DNA of 36,000 nt, taken from contig LADT01000022.1 in NCBI GenBank assembly GCA_000961765.1, positions 1-36,000 of the forward strand, read 5' to 3'. This document shows positions 23,373 through 31,175 of this stretch, piece after piece (the stretch's first letter is position 1; each line of letters starts with the position of its first letter). The notes beneath the pieces are model-generated. The model had not been told where the DNA came from and did not search any database. It saw only the letters and a list, made by a program, of their open reading frames with translations. Made by a program: the position numbers and the translations under genes. The stretch comes from Clostridiaceae bacterium BRH_c20a. GTDB taxonomy: Bacteria > Bacillota > Peptococcia > Peptococcales > BICA1-8.

Positions 23373-24761
23373 TTGTCAAGAGACGGTAACAAAAATTATT
23401 CTTCAACTAGTCCGTGGATTGCATTTGTTAGAATTTTTTTAGGTGCTTTTTGGCTGTATGAGGTTACAATTGGTCATAACTGGAAAACAGGTAGTTTTAC
23501 CTCAGGTCCCCACCCTGGTTTGTTTGGTCCTGAAGCAGGTAGTTATTTAATTGAACAAGGTAATGCAGGAATAGAAGCAGGTGGCTGGGCTTGGTTTGGT
23601 TGGTTTTTAGAAAATATTATGTATCCTAACGCTGCTCTTTGGGGTTACTTTGCAGTTGCAGTACAACTTATTTTAGCTTTTGCTTTTCTTTTTGGGATAT
23701 TTGTTCGACCAATGGCTTTATTGGGATTAAGCATGGACTTATTTATCTTCTTCCTAGGTAATTCTCGAATACCTCCCTTCTTCTCACTTGGGCACTTATT
23801 TGTACTATTTACAGACGCTGGTATGCATCATGGTATTGATGCCTGGATTATTGATAAGTATAAAGAAACCAAAAGTTTTACTTCCAATCTACTAAGGTCT
23901 ATTATCACACTAAATTTCATTACACCTTCTATGAGACGCATAATTGCATCCATTTGCACTATTCTCTCAGTTTACTTTTTATTAGAACTGGCAATGATAT
24001 CATCTGGTAAAATGAAGATGGTTAGTATGGATTTAGCCGTTTTATTTGGCTTTGTTGCCTTTGGTCTTTTTGTTTACAAGGATAAAATGGATAAAGTTTC
24101 TTTAACGGTTTCCCTTTTGCGAATTTGGCTTGGGTATAGATTCTTACATGAGGCTATTGTTCGTAATGTACCAGCTGTAAACGGCTTGCCTGGTTGGGGA
24201 ACGAAGCAACAACTAACTGAAGTATTTCAGTTTATTAGCGAAAAACATTGGGGTATTTTCTCAAGCATAGTGGCAAACTTATTTACTCCTATGGCTGGTA
24301 TTTGGTTAACAATCTTTATTATTGTAAATACATTGGTTGCTATTATGCTTATCCTTGGAATACGAACTCGCCTAGCAAGTAAAATAGGTCTTATATACTT
24401 GTCCCTGCTCATTGTAATTGGTTTTACCCGTTATGCACCTTTTGTTTTCGGATATTTATTTGCTGTTTATACTCTCGATGGCGGCAAATTATTTAGCTTT
24501 GATAGCCTAAAGGATTATAAGCCGAAAATTGGAATCAGCTTATCCAATACTGCAATAGTTACTTTATTTGCTGTAGCTGTCATAGCAGTTGTAGCAGCCA
24601 ATGTTGATCGAATCCTCCCCGATGGATATAAAACCAGCATGGGTCCAGTAATGGGGGCTATGGTAGCGATGTTAACTTCTATAATTGGTTTATGCGGTGC
24701 ATGGCAAAATGGATTTGCATTCGTATTTGGTGCAAATAAAAAAGCTCAGCTAGCAAAGTAA
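23373..24761 (+). CDS. DoxX/DoxD-like membrane protein, two modules
   Basis: I choose TTG 23373, eight bases after AGGAGG; ATG 23367 is only two bases from it and 23304 has no ribosome site. The 462-residue product has two DoxX-like modules in tandem, each opening with an arginine-glycine-rich helix (FVRIFLGAFWLYEVTIG; LLRIWLGYRFLHEAIV), with eight or more membrane segments in all. DoxD with DoxA forms the thiosulfate:quinone oxidoreductase of Acidianus, and DoxX-type proteins also occur in sulfur-detoxification complexes. No DoxA is adjacent, so the activity is uncertain. Its neighbours (two-component system, PadR) suggest stress-responsive expression. Confidence 0.8.
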   Translation: MSRDGNKNYSSTSPWIAFVRIFLGAFWLYEVTIGHNWKTGSFTSGPHPGLFGPEAGSYLIEQGNAGIEAGGWAWFGWFLENIMYPNAALWGYFAVAVQLILAFAFLFGIFVRPMALLGLSMDLFIFFLGNSRIPPFFSLGHLFVLFTDAGMHHGIDAWIIDKYKETKSFTSNLLRSIITLNFITPSMRRIIASICTILSVYFLLELAMISSGKMKMVSMDLAVLFGFVAFGLFVYKDKMDKVSLTVSLLRIWLGYRFLHEAIVRNVPAVNGLPGWGTKQQLTEVFQFISEKHWGIFSSIVANLFTPMAGIWLTIFIIVNTLVAIMLILGIRTRLASKIGLIYLSLLIVIGFTRYAPFVFGYLFAVYTLDGGKLFSFDSLKDYKPKIGISLSNTAIVTLFAVAVIAVVAANVDRILPDGYKTSMGPVMGAMVAMLTSIIGLCGAWQNGFAFVFGANKKAQLAK

Positions 24762-24782
24762 ATAAATTAGTCTACTTTTATA

Positions 24783-24818
24783 AAAAACCACTTAGCAAAA
24801 AATCACTAAGTGGTTTTT
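24783..24818. terminator. bidirectional terminator between the DoxX/DoxD gene and padR
   Basis: AAAAACCACTTAG and CTAAGTGGTTTTT form a perfect 13-base stem with ten-base loop. Both flanks serve as U-tracts for converging genes. Confidence 0.92.
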
Positions 24819-24823
24819 ATAGT

Positions 24824-25132
24824 TCAATCCTTAATTTCTTTAAAAAGTTCAAAGGCTTTCCTCTTTGCTTCTTCTAAAACTTCAATTCCTTGATTAGTAA
24901 TTTTATAATACTTTCTTATCTTACCTTCGACATTTTTTTCTTCTATCTCTAAAAGCCCTTTTGATTCCATTTTGTGAAGTATCGGATAAAGTGTCCCAGG
25001 ACTCATATCATATCCATGACCCTGAAGTTCTTCTATCATCCACGAGCCAAAAAAGGGTTCTTTCTTTGCATGATGAAGAATGTGTATTTTTATGAATCCA
25101 AGAAATAATTTCCTAATAATCTGTTCCTGCAT
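24824..25132 (-). CDS. PadR-family transcriptional regulator
   Basis: I start at ATG 25132 (AAGGTG seven bases upstream), giving a standard 102-residue PadR. Features: HHAKKEPFFGSWMIEELQ, the winged-helix core MSPGTLYPILHKMESKGLLE, then wing KIRKYYKITNQG and a C-terminal dimer helix. The frame could run to ATG 25168, but that codon lies within the operator dyad. PadR proteins usually repress their own gene and transporter genes and release DNA on binding a small molecule. The operator shared with fetAB identifies that operon as the likely target. Confidence 0.9.
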   Translation of the reverse strand: MQEQIIRKLFLGFIKIHILHHAKKEPFFGSWMIEELQGHGYDMSPGTLYPILHKMESKGLLEIEEKNVEGKIRKYYKITNQGIEVLEEAKRKAFELFKEIKD

Positions 25133-25159
25133 GACTATCACCTTACCTGCTGTTTTTTG

Positions 25160-25180
25160 ATATCGCATCCCGATATTATA
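25160..25180 (-). promoter_or_regulatory. padR operator dyad overlapping the -10 box
   Basis: ATATCG-CATCC-CGATAT (25160-25176), same half-sites and spacer as at 19390-19406. The minus-strand TATAAT (about 25175-25180) overlaps it. The -35 region is poor. The site is 28-44 bases before the ATG, as for autorepression. Confidence 0.75.
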
Positions 25181-25305
25181 AAGTTAGTATATCAGAACAT
25201 ATTTGTATAATCAAGTAAGTTGAACTGGCACAAAATTTTTCTTAGTCAAAAATAAATGGAAAACTAAAGCTTTATAGTTCCATAAAATTCATTTTCCTTT
25301 TATTC

Positions 25306-25609
25306 CTATCTTAAAAAATTATCTAAATCTACTAATGACAACTTATTAACGACTTCATAACCATTTCCCCTTCCCCTGGGCTTAATTATAACCGTTCCCA
25401 TGTTTGGGATTTGACCTAACCCTAACCCTTTGGGGAAACTGTGAGCAATTATAACTTTGTTACTCCCTGAAGGTGGCTTGGTCTCTAACTTTGATTTAAG
25501 AGAATGTAATATTCTATTTTGTTCATCATTAGATAAATTTCCACTTAACCTATAAATTTCAAGCCAAAATGGGTCAATTTGAACACTTTCTGAACCGAAT
25601 GCACTGCAA
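25306..25609 (-). pseudogene. C-terminal relic of a histidine phosphatase family gene
   Basis: About 98 codons without a start read FGSESVQIDPFWLEIYRLSG, later SNKVIIAHSFPKGLGLGQIP and GYEVVNKLSLVDLDNFLR then stop. The VIIAHSFP segment corresponds to the second catalytic histidine strand (usually VxxGHGxP). The N-terminal RHG motif is lost. A stop lies just upstream of 25609. The region 25181-25305 holds nothing. Confidence 0.6.
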
Positions 25610-25690
25610 GCTTATAATCCTTTATGCATTCATTTAAAATCCTCTACCTAAGTTAGCGAACAAAATTCTTGTTTTGTCGTAGCAATAATA

Positions 25691-25730
25691 ATGGGTCACG
25701 AACAACCCCCTGTGTTGTTTCGTGACCCAT
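25691..25730. terminator. long hairpin before the BsuPI relic
   Basis: ATGGGTCACGAACAAC pairs with GTTGTTTCGTGACCCAT, one base bulged, with a short C-rich loop. No clear gene ends here, so it may instead be a small dispersed repeat. Confidence 0.55.
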
Positions 25731-25780
25731 AGGAAATAGTTTTACTGTAATAGAGTATTTTCCAAGTCCAACTCTACATG
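25731..25780 (-). pseudogene. 50-bp relic of the BsuPI-type lipoprotein gene
   Basis: Aligns with 7916-7966 inside the intact gene (7848-8615): AGGAAATAGTTTTACTGTAA against AGGAAATAGTTTTATTGTAA, continuing to CAACTCTAC with a few substitutions. It encodes the PGKYSITIKLFP strand region. Nothing else of the gene is left. Confidence 0.8.
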
Positions 25781-25830
25781 TTTTTATATTCTATCCATTG
25801 TCTTAAGCTAGTTCCTCCTATTTATCAATG

Positions 25831-26643
25831 TCAGTGATTCAGAATGTCCGCTCTCATATTTTCAGTGATGCGTACGCCCCGGCGGGAAAAATGGGTTGGC
25901 CCAAATGCAATCACAATAATGGTTGCGAGAGTGAGAACTACTTCCGTTTGTTCCACTCCGGCATTAGGGCCTACTGTATTTGACACGGCATGGAAGATGG
26001 TAACGATGAGCACGCTGCCCTTAGAGTTGTTATAGAGCCAGGTGTATAGAACAGCAACGGCTATAACCCCAAGGAAATAAGGTATTAAGGGATACGTAGC
26101 CATAGTAGTTCCCTTGATGAACAATAAGGGCAGGTGCCACAATGCCCACAGGATACCAATTATTAGACTGGAGGTCAGGGCACTGTACCTGGACTGCAGC
26201 CTAGGCAAGGCAAATCCGCGCCATGCCACTTCCTCAGGTATGGCAGCAAACAGGTATTTCAGGAAAGTAAGGAGCAGCGTAAGGGACGGCATTATCCTCT
26301 CAACTCCCTGCCCCATTTCTCCCTTTAAACCCATAGAGGCAAGCATAATTGCCACACTTCCCAATACTACCACCATGTACCAGAGGATTCCTACACGCCA
26401 GCGCAAGAGGGGTTTGAACACTTCCTCCCCGTCTTTTTTACCGTATAAGGCACGGGATACAATAAGGACAGCCGCCAGCGGCCCAACACCGGCAAATACA
26501 TATAAAAGTGGGCTGTTGAAGGGAAAAAAGCCGTGTGAGTATGCTGCCTGTGGTACCCAACCTAGCCACGTTATAATAAAGGCCAGGATATAAAAAGCAA
26601 AGACCGGTTGTCTTCTCATCCATGTTTGAATGCGTTCAGCCAT
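25831..26643 (-). CDS. CPBP family intramembrane glutamic endopeptidase
   Basis: I start at ATG 26643, eight bases after AGGAGG; the longer frame to 26694 has none. The 270-residue product has about seven to eight membrane segments and the CPBP motifs: EEVAWRG (E137/E138, R142), FxxxH-type WALWHLP (H170) and FHAVSN (H218, N222). This is the CAAX-protease-like family that in bacteria serves bacteriocin immunity, maturation or signalling; which one is unknown. A broken 394-base copy lies at 6843-7236. Confidence 0.9.
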   Translation of the reverse strand: MAERIQTWMRRQPVFAFYILAFIITWLGWVPQAAYSHGFFPFNSPLLYVFAGVGPLAAVLIVSRALYGKKDGEEVFKPLLRWRVGILWYMVVVLGSVAIMLASMGLKGEMGQGVERIMPSLTLLLTFLKYLFAAIPEEVAWRGFALPRLQSRYSALTSSLIIGILWALWHLPLLFIKGTTMATYPLIPYFLGVIAVAVLYTWLYNNSKGSVLIVTIFHAVSNTVGPNAGVEQTEVVLTLATIIVIAFGPTHFSRRGVRITENMRADILNH

Positions 26644-26974
26644 GATGGCTTCCTCCTTTTTATCAAGATCATTTGGTGGTCTATTGATTATCAAACGGAT
26701 ATTTAGATTGCCCCCGAAGGTTATCCCATCTTCAATTAAAAATAATGATTAAGTATTCTCTACTAACCCCTGATTTCCTTCCCAAAATTTCCATTAATTT
26801 CACATAATTAAGGCCTTTGAGAGGGCTATCCCTAATTAATATAGCATTGGCCGGGTGTAATAAGGAACAAGCTTATAATGAACAAAATAGTACTATGCAA
26901 CAAGGGCAGGACGAACCTGCCCTATTCTTATATCGTTAAAATGTAGATACAGTGCAACATTAAAATAGATACTG
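26644..26974. other. intergenic with one hairpin
   Basis: No gene seen. It carries the ATGCAACAAGGG hairpin at 26895-26923 and the upstream region of the CPBP gene, in which I see no clear promoter. Confidence 0.5.
26895..26923. repeat. hairpin after ATGCAACAAGGG (copy 2)
   Basis: AGGGCAGG, loop ACGAA, CCTGCCCT: eight-base perfect stem. The same leading 12-mer precedes a related hairpin at 9786-9814. Confidence 0.6.
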
Positions 26975-27355
26975 TTAATCCAATTCCTTAAAGCCAACAG
27001 GTCCTCCGAAAAGATTTAAGAAGCTTACTATTTTAACAGGACGTTCAGAGTTAGAATCTGTTAATTTTTTGATTCGATAAAGAATGTCTATACCAACGTC
27101 TTCGGATTTTTCAACAGAAATTATTTCTATCTGTTGTCCGCTTTGACCAATTATAATAGCATATGTTTTTAAACCTATTTGTGCCATTCCCTTACTAGTA
27201 TTTTCACTAAATGGAATATCTGCTATTTGGCTTTTTATTTCTTGAGGAGCATCCGACAGTGTTAACTCTTTATACGCGACATCTTTTTGCAAATAAAATG
27301 TGACTGAAATTAGTGCTAAAAAGATTACAATACCTATTGTGAATTTCTTTTTCAT
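26975..27355 (-). CDS. small exported/membrane-anchored protein, possibly PrcB-like
   Basis: I start at ATG 27355 (GGAGG twelve bases upstream; TTG 27358 is the alternative). The 126-residue product has an N-terminal hydrophobic helix (about 6-22) without lipobox, then a compact domain: KGMAQIGLKTYAIIIGQSGQ, IEIISVEKS, and a closing VKIVSFLNLFGGPVGFKELD. The strand order resembles the PrcB C-terminal (protease-complex) domain found in many Firmicute exported proteins, but the match is weak. It lies next to the RAYT element. Confidence 0.6.
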   Translation of the reverse strand: MKKKFTIGIVIFLALISVTFYLQKDVAYKELTLSDAPQEIKSQIADIPFSENTSKGMAQIGLKTYAIIIGQSGQQIEIISVEKSEDVGIDILYRIKKLTDSNSERPVKIVSFLNLFGGPVGFKELD

Positions 27356-27392
27356 CAATTTACCATTCCTCCTGCTTACATTCTATATGTCA

Positions 27393-28207
27393 TCAATAAA
27401 ACCAATGGCCGTGACTGGGGACGGTCCTTTGACACGCTTGACATAAATACTCATTTTTCTTGCCCCTCATCCTCTGCACAATTCCTATGTTCAATCCCAA
27501 AAGATCGGCTATTCCTCGAATTGACAGCTGAGTTTTTTTTCTTAGGTTTAATATGACTTCCTGCAGATAATGCCTATTACAATGAGTCTTTAAATCAGTA
27601 ATTGACAGGTTATTGTCCTTTAAGTATTTTTCCACCTCCCAAGAATTATCCATCTCCTGAAAAATAAACACATCAGAATCATCTTCCTTTATATCTATAA
27701 TTGAAAAATTCCTTAAAATTTTCAATAGCTTTGTTTTTCTCCTGGGAAAATAAAGCGAGTATTTCCCAGGTATCTACCAGGTCATTATTCTTATTATCCC
27801 TTTTACTTACATAATCAATATAACTGCTCCATGGATATTCTAAGATATCACTTACCATACCTGCCTGATAAGGATTATTATGTATATATCTTACAACTGC
27901 CATAAGATGTTTTTCATCATCAATAGTCTCACTCTTAAACCTATCCTGAAATAAATGGCCTACTCGATTATATTTCTTATTAAAAAAGCAAGCATAACTG
28001 GTATTAATTCTTTTCATTACACCTGCAATATTTTCTGTTCTAATTAATAGATGAACATGGTTATTCATTAAGCACTATCCATACAGGTCAAAAACTTCTA
28101 ATAGCTTCTCCCGGTCCCTGTCATCTTTGAAAATTTCCCTTTTCTCATTCCCCCGAATCATTACATGATAAAAACCAGACTGGCATATGTCTACTTGTCC
28201 TTGCCAT
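27393..28207 (-). pseudogene. RAYT-type (REP-associated tyrosine, Y1_Tnp) transposase, frameshifted
   Basis: ATG 28207 follows GGGGGGTGAT and reads MARTSRHMPVWF, then continues in another frame (HVMIRGNEKREIFKDDRDRE), with a deletion/stop at about 28075 before the HUH motif NNHVHLLIR. The middle (28068-27679) has RYIHNNPYQAGMV and EYPWSSY, typical of the Y1 family. The C-terminal part (27725-27393), in a third frame, has a Xre-like helix pair and runs into the left terminal repeat. At least three frame breaks: inactive. Confidence 0.85.
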
Positions 28208-28275
28208 TAGATCACCCCCCTAGAGTATTCTATCATATTTAAATTATGCTGTGTCAAAGGACCGTCCCCAGACAC
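27411..28275. mobile_element. RAYT-associated element with 25-bp inverted terminal repeats
   Basis: The left end (27411-27435) and right end (28251-28275) are inverted copies, 24 of 25 bases alike, with core GTGTCAAAGGACCGTCCCC. They enclose the whole transposase relic. I see no flanking target duplication, as expected for single-strand HUH transposition. Confidence 0.82.
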
Positions 28276-28424
28276 ATTTTAGATGCTATTTTCTTGATAA
28301 TAAAACAATAAATATACCCTATCATTTTCAGAAAGGTAGGTGATGAGAAAAAACTGGTCACAACATATACAGCAAAAATTATTAAAAATGTCATTAAAAG
28401 GAATATAAATATAATTCTGAAAAT

Positions 28425-28922
28425 TTATAAAAATAATATTAATAGTAGGAAGGAAATTAAGGTCATAAAAAGATAACTTAGCTTACCTGGTAATTTAAAG
28501 TACAGTAGTATTCCCGAAATAGCCGAGATAGAAAAGAAAGCAACTAATAAACTTGAATAATGAATAAGTCGCCAAAAACCATTAGATTCCCAATAAGTAT
28601 TTATAAAGTAGGCATCTAAAATTAAACTTTCCACTTTCATCCCTAATATAGCAAGGGTTAGGAAAAGTAATAACTGCCATTTAAAATGAACAATATATTC
28701 TGAAATTTGTGCCGGAAAATAGTCCTCTTCCCATTTCTCTTTCATGTTAAATGGAATTACAGTGACAATTGTAAAAATTAGAACCGAAAATATAATCAAA
28801 TCTAAATATAATATCCCTATCAAATTAAAAAGATCAAACAATATTCCCTCGGACATAGGTTTCACCAACTTAAATAAACTATGTTGCTTTATTATTACTA
28901 ATTTCCTTTTCGCAAAAAGCAT
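28425..28922 (-). CDS. membrane protein, four predicted helices, unknown
   Basis: The 165-residue frame (or 143 from ATG 28856) has membrane segments at about 36-55, 82-98, 118-138 and 145-163. Start uncertain: 28922 has AAGGGG only three bases away, 28856 has a weak GGTG. Nothing in the sequence points to a function. The gap to the RAYT element is 150 bases and empty. Confidence 0.5.
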   Translation of the reverse strand: MLFAKRKLVIIKQHSLFKLVKPMSEGILFDLFNLIGILYLDLIIFSVLIFTIVTVIPFNMKEKWEEDYFPAQISEYIVHFKWQLLLFLTLAILGMKVESLILDAYFINTYWESNGFWRLIHYSSLLVAFFSISAISGILLYFKLPGKLSYLFMTLISFLLLILFL

Positions 28923-29223
28923 GGACCCCTTCGTTTTGATTAAATTTCTTTTCAGTATTGTCTATTAGCTTATCAATTTTTTAGTTTTCAAATGATATAA
29001 AAAATTAAAAGTTCATATCCAACAAACAGGACCGCTTTATAGTTCTATAATCCCGCCAGGTTATTTGCGGCTAATAAAAAACAAGCCCGAAGTTATTAAA
29101 TTCGGATTCGCATGCTTGTGCATCTTCAACTTTATCTTGAAAAACCTTGAAGGCTAACAATTTCTACATAAAGTTAAGAAAATTCTAATATTATTATAAA
29201 AAACTATAGAAGAAGGCGTTAAT
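28923..29223. other. intergenic with a possible hairpin at 29081-29119
   Basis: CCGAA/TTCGG inside ACAAGC/GCTTGT forms an imperfect hairpin upstream of the DUF3888 gene. No promoter is convincing. Confidence 0.4.
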
Positions 29224-29640
29224 ATGAAAAGAATATTAATTCTGCTGTGCATAGTTTTGCTTATTACTTTATGCTTATACAACCTAGGTAAATCTATATT
29301 TGTTAATACAGACTTAACTGACTTCATAAAAGAACCTAAAGAAAACACCCCAGAACAACTCTATCATGATATTGCACTAACACTCCTTGCTCCCCATATA
29401 GATATTGCCCTTAATAATTATTATGGTGAACCCACACAATATGGTTTATATGATACTAATATATTAGATATTAATAGACCAAATGGGCTTTATAAGTTTG
29501 ATGTTAGACTGAAAGTGACCCCATTTGTTGGTGCACATAATACAATTGGTGAGGATGTAATCACTTTTAGAATTTCAAGCGGAGAAGTAATTTTTTTAGA
29601 TTTTGTACATTTAAAAGACTATCCAAGACTCCAAAATTAG
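29224..29640 (+). CDS. DUF3888 family exported protein
   Basis: The 138-residue product has an N-terminal export/membrane helix (about 4-22) and then the DUF3888 pattern: LYHDIALTLLAPHIDIALNN, YYGEPTQYGLYD, LDINRPNG, then FDVRLKVTPFVGAHNTIGED and ITFRISSGEV. Family function unknown; usually found in Bacilli and Clostridia as a small secreted protein. Start ATG after GAAGGCG. It stands alone between converging or unrelated genes. Confidence 0.82.
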   Translation: MKRILILLCIVLLITLCLYNLGKSIFVNTDLTDFIKEPKENTPEQLYHDIALTLLAPHIDIALNNYYGEPTQYGLYDTNILDINRPNGLYKFDVRLKVTPFVGAHNTIGEDVITFRISSGEVIFLDFVHLKDYPRLQN

Positions 29641-29720
29641 AATTAATACATTCTATGTTGTAAGAAATATTACATTTATAGGGACATAATGTATTTACTA
29701 TAGATCAATTTTTCTAAATT

Positions 29721-30103
29721 CTATTCTTCTTCAAAAACTTGGGCTACAACCTCACAAGTATTACCTTTACCAGATTTTAATAAGTATTCAATAAAATATC
29801 CTTTATAATGTTCACTGTATCTCTTCTCAATTACAATTTCAGTAAATTCACTGGCTTTAATACTAGGGTTTGCAGAAAATTTATCACGGGTACTATCCTT
29901 AGTAAGTTCTATTATTTCTCTGTCATATTTCAAATCCTTGATTATAGGGTCCCCTTCTTTAGTAAAACCAACAACTCTTATCATATCAGGAACATTTCCT
30001 TGAACATTGTCTACAAAAATATTTAGCTTTTCGAGATTATAAATTTCTTTTGGTGTCTAAATAATATCATTATTTTCAACACCTAAAATAATAACATTTT
30101 TTT
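29721..30103 (-). pseudogene. DUF4362-type gene, with internal stop and no signal peptide
   Basis: From TTG 30103 (GGGGGAG upstream) the frame reads KKNVIILGVENNDII then TAG, then continues in the same frame as TPKEIYNLEKLNIFVDNVQ and VGFTKEGDPIIKDLKYD up to the stop at 29721. The EGDPII-DLKYD-IELT pattern is that of DUF4362. Normal members start with a lipoprotein signal, which is absent. The intact-looking frame 29721-29984 is only its C-terminal part. Confidence 0.7.
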
Positions 30104-30483
30104 TCAAATAAACTCCCCCTTATTATTTTTAGACGACTATACTGGGGAATAGTTCCAATCTTTCTTAACTATTATTAGATAGCACATATTTAACTATGAA
30201 ATAATATTTACAGCATGTGCATTATTAAAGGCTAAAGATAGTTTTCTTTAGCCTTTATCGTTACTTATGAACACTTTAGTTGGACGCGAACTAAATACCT
30301 TACTTTAATTCGTACTAAAATGAGTAAAAAAGTTTGTATAAGGAAAACTAGGTTTGAATATATTCTTGGGGTGATATAGGTTTACACTAGAGGCTAATTC
30401 TATTCACATAGTAATCGTCAAATAGTCACCAAAAAACATAACAAGCAGGGTGCAAATCTATTTCCCGTTTTTAAATATAATGA
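30104..30483. other. intergenic holding one strong terminator
   Basis: Holds the ribosome site of the DUF4362 relic (30104-30115) and the terminator at 30227-30256. No other gene or site is evident. Confidence 0.5.
30227..30256. terminator. terminator, 12-bp perfect stem
   Basis: AAAGGCTAAAGA and TCTTTAGCCTTT surround a six-base loop. It lies downstream of the minus-strand gene ending at 30484. Confidence 0.8.
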
Positions 30484-31119
30484 TTAATTGACTATTTCAA
30501 TCTTTTCAACCAATTTTCCATCTTGTTTAAGCCACTCTATTAATGTGCCTTTTCCATATTTATACTTTATCAACTCGTTTTCAGAAATAACCTGTTTTCC
30601 AAACGAACTAAGAGAATCCTGTGGTTCCTCAACTTCCTTATTATTAACGTCATATATCCCTACGCCTTGATTTTTAAATAAATGAAATTCAGAAGTCAAC
30701 TTCCTATTAACCATAAATTTACTAATACCATTTTCATTAATATAATTAACTATTCTACAGGGATAAATATCATTATTGGTAAAAACCAATAAAAGAAACT
30801 GCCCTTTTGCTTTAACAACTTTATAGACTTGTTCCTTATCTAAAAACCATTTATCTAAGAAAGGGGCTAATTTTTCTTCAAATATTTTATACTGTTCAAG
30901 CATAATTTCCTTTTCCCGCCAGTCAATGTCTATAAGTTCCTCTTCTTTAACATCAGTTCCGCAAACTTTGCATCTATAAGTGTAAGGGAATACAAAAGGA
31001 ATCCAACAAAAGAAAATTCCAAATGGTATGAATAAAAGTATGATACAGACCACTACTCTCAATCCAATAGAATAGCTTTTTTCTATGCTATCACTCTTAC
31101 ATTCAGGGCATAGCTTCAC
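30484..31119 (-). CDS. zinc-ribbon membrane protein, unknown
   Basis: GTG start with GAGGAG nine bases upstream, 211 residues. An N-terminal CPEC knuckle (C4/C7) and a second CKVC knuckle (about 50-53) form a zinc ribbon interrupted by two membrane segments (about 20-47), a layout seen in several Firmicute membrane proteins. The remaining 150 residues are cytoplasmic, charged and beta-rich (FLLLVFTNNDIYPCRIVNYI). It follows the anti-sigma gene by 57 bases on the same strand. Function unknown. Confidence 0.65.
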   Translation of the reverse strand: MKLCPECKSDSIEKSYSIGLRVVVCIILLFIPFGIFFCWIPFVFPYTYRCKVCGTDVKEEELIDIDWREKEIMLEQYKIFEEKLAPFLDKWFLDKEQVYKVVKAKGQFLLLVFTNNDIYPCRIVNYINENGISKFMVNRKLTSEFHLFKNQGVGIYDVNNKEVEEPQDSLSSFGKQVISENELIKYKYGKGTLIEWLKQDGKLVEKIEIVN

Positions 31120-31175
31120 TCTACCAACTCCTCATGATATTTATTGCATATTTAAATTTACTGTAGCCCTTAAGG

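Noticed and set aside
26114-26593. 159-codon open frame on the plus strand
   Set aside because: Antisense to the CPBP gene; the same shadow appears in the broken copy at 6795-7070, which follows from the DNA duplication and not from coding.
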